A DNA stretch of 8,067 nt from Pseudomonadota bacterium (GTDB lineage: Bacteria; Pseudomonadota; Gammaproteobacteria; Xanthomonadales; Xanthomonadaceae), in assembly GCA_023423235.1 (NCBI GenBank), contig JAFAFY010000215.1, positions 1-8,067 on the forward strand, read 5' to 3'. The notes beneath the pieces were generated by a model, which saw only the letters and a program-made list of their open reading frames with translations, ran no database searches and had not been told where the DNA came from. Of the stretch, positions 5,241-8,067 are shown one piece after another (position 1 is the stretch's first letter; each line of letters opens with the position of its first letter). A program made the position numbers and the translations under genes.

Positions 5241-5764
5241 ATGCCGATGTCCTCCCCGACCGTCGCGCGCCATCTCACGCCGCCGCGCTTGGCCTGTTGC
5301 TGTCGGCATGCGGCAAGCAGGACGATGCGCAGCCGACGGCGACCGCCGCAGCGCCGGCCACCGGCAATGCGCTGCCCGACGACGACGCCTCGCCCGCGAC
5401 CGCTGCAGTCGACACGGCCGACGACGAAGCCCCGATAGCCTTCACCGGCGACGACATGCAGCGGCAGATGGTGGAGATGGCCGCGAGCGCCGGCGCTGGC
5501 ATGCAGGCCTTGGCGGAGTCCTGCGGCCACAGCGACGGCCATCGCGGCGAGATCAAGACACTCGACGCCGCGCAGCGCAAGGCGATGACCGACCTTGGCA
5601 TCGAGCCGGAATACTTCCGCCAGCGCTTCAACGCGTTCTATCGCGAGGCTAGGCCGAAGATCGCGGCCCTGTCCAAGGCCGAACGCGACAATCAGTGCAA
5701 CGAGCTGCAGCAGATGATCGACGCCGGCGAGCGCATGCAGCGCGAGGCCGCCAGCGGCGGCTGA
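5241..5764 (+). CDS. hypothetical Cys-pair lipoprotein, with an apparent frameshift in the signal peptide
   Basis: The coding part is clear from about 5280 to the TGA at 5762-5764: ALGLLLSACGK (lipobox LSAC), an Ala/Asp/Pro-rich linker, then a helical domain bounded by two cysteines 57 residues apart, with GIEPEYF and EARPKIAAL. That frame has no usable start next to the signal peptide; its only upstream ATG (5159) gives 40 odd residues first. The well-placed start is ATG 5241 with AGGAA 7 nt upstream, which reads MPMSSPTVARHLT and is then out of frame by one base near 5277-5285. Restoring one G there gives HLTAAALGLLLSACGK, a normal lipoprotein signal. So a 1-nt deletion, real or a sequence error, separates start and body. 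The domain matches the lipoprotein at 3261-3797. Function unknown; outer-membrane location is expected if it is made. Confidence 0.68.
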
Positions 5765-5785
5765 GTCGCCGCTGGTGCACCGGCA

Positions 5786-5806
5786 CGCGCGACGGCCAGT
5801 CGCGCG
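5786..5806. terminator. hairpin between convergent genes
   Basis: A perfect 8-bp stem (CGCGCGAC at 5786-5793, GTCGCGCG at 5799-5806) with a 5-nt loop, in the 60-nt gap between the plus-strand lipoprotein stop (5764) and the minus-strand OmpA stop (5825). It could act for both strands. There is no T-run on either side, so intrinsic termination is uncertain. Confidence 0.4.
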
Positions 5807-5824
5807 CGCCGATGCGGCGCCGGG

Positions 5825-7363
5825 CTACTTCTGCCGGACCAGCTCGACCCGCCGGTTCTGCGCGCGGCCCGCGTCGGTGGTGTTGTCGGCCACCGGCCGC
5901 GTCGCACCGAACCCCTGCGACTGCAGGCGCGCGGGATCGATGCCCGCCGCAACCAGCGCGGTCACCACGGCCGCGGCGCGGCGCCCGGAGAGTTGCAGGT
6001 TGTGCGCGGCATTGCCGGTGTCGTCGGTGTGGCCATCGACCGACAGCGACAATGCGGGATCGGCCCGCAGCAGTTCCACCACCTGCGCGATCTGTGGCTG
6101 CGATTCGGCCAGGATGTCGGCCTTGTCGACGGCGAAGTGCACCTGCACCGCGACCTTGCCGTCGGCATCGAGCTGCTGCTTGAGCGCGGCGGCCGGCAGC
6201 AGCCCGGCGCTCTGCACAAAGGCCTGGCGCTCGGCCACCACCCAGCCGGCACTCAGATACCCCAGGTGGGCGAACACCCAGACCTGGCGGCCATCGGCCA
6301 GGTCGACGCGATAGACCTGGCTGTCGTAGTCGTCCCAGCTGTAGCCGGCAGCGTTGGCGTAATTGCGCTTGACCGGTTCGTCGACCGCGTCGGACGCGGC
6401 TTCGGGAATGCGACCCTCGAATACCAGGCGCCCGCCGGCCTCGGCCATCATCGCCTCGAGATTGCGGCGCACCTCATGCACCGAGTACGCGTCCTCCGGC
6501 TTGTCGAAGTCGATCTCCCAGGTGCGGCCCTCGACTTCCTCGAAGCCCGTACCGGTCCAGAACGGAAACATGTCGAAGTCGCGCTTGCGTGGCGTGTTGC
6601 GCACCCGGTATCCGACCGGCAGGGCCAGGTGCGGGAACTCGGCCGACCAGTGCGCACTGGCCTGGAACGGCCGTTCCTCCACCACCACCATGCCGGCACC
6701 GGTCGCGCCGAAGCCCAGCTGCAGCCAGATGTTGCGCGCGGCTTCGCGGATCACGTAGACCTGCACCGGGGTGTCCTGGTCCAGGTTCACCGCGTCGATG
6801 AACCCGCCGCCGATTTCGTCCTCCAGCGTGCCGTAGTAGAGGTCGCGGTGCAGCGGCCCCTCGAACACCCGCGTCGCACCGGCCTGCGCCAGCAGCGCCT
6901 CGAAGTTGCGCCGGAGTTCCCGCTCTGAATATTCCTTGCCGGCATCGCGGTCGATGCCGACCAGCGCCGACCAGCTGGGCCCCTCGACCCAGTGCAGGCC
7001 ATCGCCCAGGCGGAACGGGAAACGCGCGTAGTCGCGCTGGTGCGGCCGGTTCACCGGGCGGTAGCCATCGGGAAGCATGAAGAACGGCAGTCCGCCCAAC
7101 GCCTGCTTGCTGACCGGCACACTGGCGATGTCGAACGGCAGCAGCGCGACCGGTCGTCCTTCGCGGTCGACCAGGCCCGGATCGGCTGGCTGCGGTGCCG
7201 CATCCGCCGGTGTTTCCTGTCCCGGCGACGGCGCGGCATCGGCAGGCGCCACATCCGCGGAAGGATGCGCGTTGCCGCCGTCGCCGGTGTCCGGCGCGCC
7301 GCCGCCACAGGCCATCAATCCCATCGCCACTCCACACCCGACCGCAAGCACACGCAGGCGCAT
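5825..7363 (-). CDS. OmpA-domain lipoprotein with two tandem copies of an uncharacterised module
   Basis: 512 residues. The start at 7361-7363 has GGAG 8 nt upstream and begins a compact lipoprotein signal with lipobox LMAC (Cys19, Gly at +2); the frame extends 40 codons further up but with no ribosome site or signal. Residues 20-70 are a low-complexity Ala/Pro/Asp linker. Residues about 91-233 are module A (LPFFMLPDGY, FPF, HWVEG, EYSERELRRN, TRVFEG, VYVIREAARNIW) and about 242-383 module B (FPHLALPVGY, FPFWTG, EVEG, AYSVHEVRRN, GRLVFEG, VYRVDLADGRQVW). The single copy in the lipoprotein at 1631-2740 has the same order of motifs. Residues 402-512 are an OmpA-like peptidoglycan-binding domain with GHTDD (444-448), Asp447 and Arg462 at the canonical spacing, and NRRVE near the end. 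Expected to sit in the outer membrane and bind peptidoglycan. The module's ligand is unknown. Confidence 0.92.
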   Translation of the reverse strand: MRLRVLAVGCGVAMGLMACGGGAPDTGDGGNAHPSADVAPADAAPSPGQETPADAAPQPADPGLVDREGRPVALLPFDIASVPVSKQALGGLPFFMLPDGYRPVNRPHQRDYARFPFRLGDGLHWVEGPSWSALVGIDRDAGKEYSERELRRNFEALLAQAGATRVFEGPLHRDLYYGTLEDEIGGGFIDAVNLDQDTPVQVYVIREAARNIWLQLGFGATGAGMVVVEERPFQASAHWSAEFPHLALPVGYRVRNTPRKRDFDMFPFWTGTGFEEVEGRTWEIDFDKPEDAYSVHEVRRNLEAMMAEAGGRLVFEGRIPEAASDAVDEPVKRNYANAAGYSWDDYDSQVYRVDLADGRQVWVFAHLGYLSAGWVVAERQAFVQSAGLLPAAALKQQLDADGKVAVQVHFAVDKADILAESQPQIAQVVELLRADPALSLSVDGHTDDTGNAAHNLQLSGRRAAAVVTALVAAGIDPARLQSQGFGATRPVADNTTDAGRAQNRRVELVRQK

Positions 7364-7392
7364 CGCCACATCTCCGCATTCAGGGAGTTGCG

Positions 7393-7420
7393 ATTCTAAC
7401 CAGCGCAGTGCGCTTGCCGA
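7393..7420 (-). promoter_or_regulatory. candidate promoter for the large OmpA lipoprotein
   Basis: On the minus strand, TAGAAT (7393-7398, five of six consensus bases) with TCGGCA (7415-7420, four of six) 16 bp upstream. The start would be near 7386, giving a leader of about 23 nt that just includes the ribosome site. Pattern match only. Confidence 0.4.
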
Positions 7421-7462
7421 TGACAGCGGTACGGCGCCGTCAATGCCCCGCTGCGCGACCCG

Positions 7463-7479
7463 ACGCCGGTCGCCGGCGT
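7463..7479 (-). terminator. hairpin after the permease gene
   Basis: A perfect 7-bp stem, ACGCCGG and CCGGCGT, around a 3-nt loop, 25 nt past the permease stop. No T-run follows. Could stop or slow transcription from the permease before the OmpA gene; such stems are also expected by chance in DNA this GC-rich. Confidence 0.25.
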
Positions 7480-7504
7480 GCAAGGCGCGCGACGCCGTCC
7501 GCGC

Positions 7505-7775
7505 TCAGCTGCGCAGGCCGACCCCGCGCTTGAGCAGCCACAGCGCCAGGGCCGCCAGCGCGACGACGAAGCCGAGCATCAGTGCATACGACACGCCCAG
7601 CGGCACGTCGCTGATCCCCAGCAGGCCATAACGGAAGGCGTTGACCATGTAGAAGATCGGATTGGCGTGGGTCGCGGTTTCGGCCCAGGCCGGCAGCAGC
7701 GAGACCGAATAGAACACGCCGCCCAGGTAGGTCAGCGGGGTGAGGATGAAGATCGGCACGATGGCGACGTCGTCG
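7505..7775. repeat. direct repeat, permease 3' end, copy 2
   Basis: Copy of 4491-4761 within the longer permease gene. Both copies have the same orientation, with the lipoprotein and large OmpA gene between them. Confidence 0.85.
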
Positions 7776-8067
7776 AACTTCTTGGCGTAGACCGCGTTGA
7801 CGAACCCGGCCAGGGCGAAGATGGTCGCGCCCAGCAGCACCGTGCTCAGGGTCACCAGCGGGTGCGGGATGCGCACGGTGGTGAACAGCATGGCGATGCC
7901 CAGCACGATGATGCCCACCGCCAGCCCGCGCGCGACCGCGCCGAGCACATAGCCACCCAGGATCACCCAGTTGGGCATCGGGCTGACCAGCAGTTCCTCG
8001 ACATGGCGGCCGAACTTGGCGCCGAAGAAGCTCGAGGAGATGTTGCCGTAGCTGTTCTGGATCACGC
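7505..8067 (-). CDS. yadH: ABC-2 type transporter permease, YadH-like (C-terminal part; runs off right edge)
   Basis: The last 187 codons are present and the frame is open to the window end. The sequence follows E. coli YadH closely: IQNSYGNISSSFFGAKFGR, VEELLVSPMP, then several hydrophobic segments, FDDVAIVPIFILTPLTYLGG, HANPIFYMVNAFRYG and the C-terminus KRGVGLRS. This is the ABC2_membrane family: an inner-membrane permease that works with a YadG-type ATPase, probably encoded just upstream beyond the right edge. The substrate of YadGH is not firmly established. The 3' 271 nt are duplicated at 4491-4761 in a pseudogene. Confidence 0.93.
   Translation of the reverse strand, partial: VIQNSYGNISSSFFGAKFGRHVEELLVSPMPNWVILGGYVLGAVARGLAVGIIVLGIAMLFTTVRIPHPLVTLSTVLLGATIFALAGFVNAVYAKKFDDVAIVPIFILTPLTYLGGVFYSVSLLPAWAETATHANPIFYMVNAFRYGLLGISDVPLGVSYALMLGFVVALAALALWLLKRGVGLRS

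Noticed and set aside
5993..6928. Plus-strand open frame of 311 codons opposite the large OmpA gene
   Set aside because: It is antisense to a strongly supported gene and has no recognisable domain or start signal.
1..8067. CRISPR arrays, tRNA or rRNA genes, transposases, integrases
   Set aside because: I looked for repeat-spacer patterns, cloverleaf-type sequences and recombinase motifs and saw none; the repeats present are gene duplications.

Overview
The window is GC-rich and densely coding. It looks chromosomal, from a gammaproteobacterium most like the Xanthomonadaceae (Lysobacter/Luteimonas/Xanthomonas relatives). That guess rests on the Tad/Flp pilin pair, the many short-signal lipoproteins with an LAAC lipobox, a CRP/Clp-type operator and a YadH-type permease. 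It is an inference from style, not a species call.

Layout. (1) Positions 1-901, minus strand: the start of a Tad pilus locus, with two tandem Flp-type pilin genes and the first 58 codons of a TadG-like membrane protein that runs off the left edge. (2) 902-1238: a non-coding control region with a candidate sigma-70 promoter reading into the pilins, a CRP/Clp-like box about 58 bp upstream of its predicted start, and a perfect 15-bp palindrome. (3) 1239-3797, plus strand: a tightly packed operon of four exported proteins. These are a secreted Cys protein (apparently frameshifted), an OmpA-domain lipoprotein, a six-Cys lipoprotein and a Cys-pair lipoprotein. The last two start codons overlap the preceding stops. 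(4) 3805-4401, minus: a lipoprotein Cu/Zn superoxide dismutase homologue in which two of the four copper-ligand histidines are replaced. (5) 4491-5092, minus: a chimeric pseudogene, the damaged front of a ketopantoate reductase (panE) gene fused to the last ~90 codons of a YadH-type permease gene. (6) 5241-5764, plus: a second Cys-pair lipoprotein, with an apparent 1-nt deletion inside its signal peptide. (7) 5825-7363, minus: a larger OmpA-domain lipoprotein. (8) 7505-8067, minus: the C-terminal part of the intact YadH-type ABC permease, whose 3' end is duplicated at 4491.

The main unexplained theme is two related envelope cassettes on either side of sodC and the pseudogene. Each pairs an OmpA-type peptidoglycan-binding lipoprotein with a small lipoprotein that has the same helical domain bounded by two cysteines 57-59 residues apart. 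Both OmpA proteins carry an N-terminal module of about 145 residues that I cannot assign to a named family. It occurs once in the first protein and twice in tandem in the second. I infer a periplasmic, peptidoglycan-anchored lipoprotein system of unknown role.

Caution: three separate loci (1239, 5241 and the panE remnant) show small indels. Some may be real gene decay and some may be sequence errors, so raw-read support matters before interpreting them.
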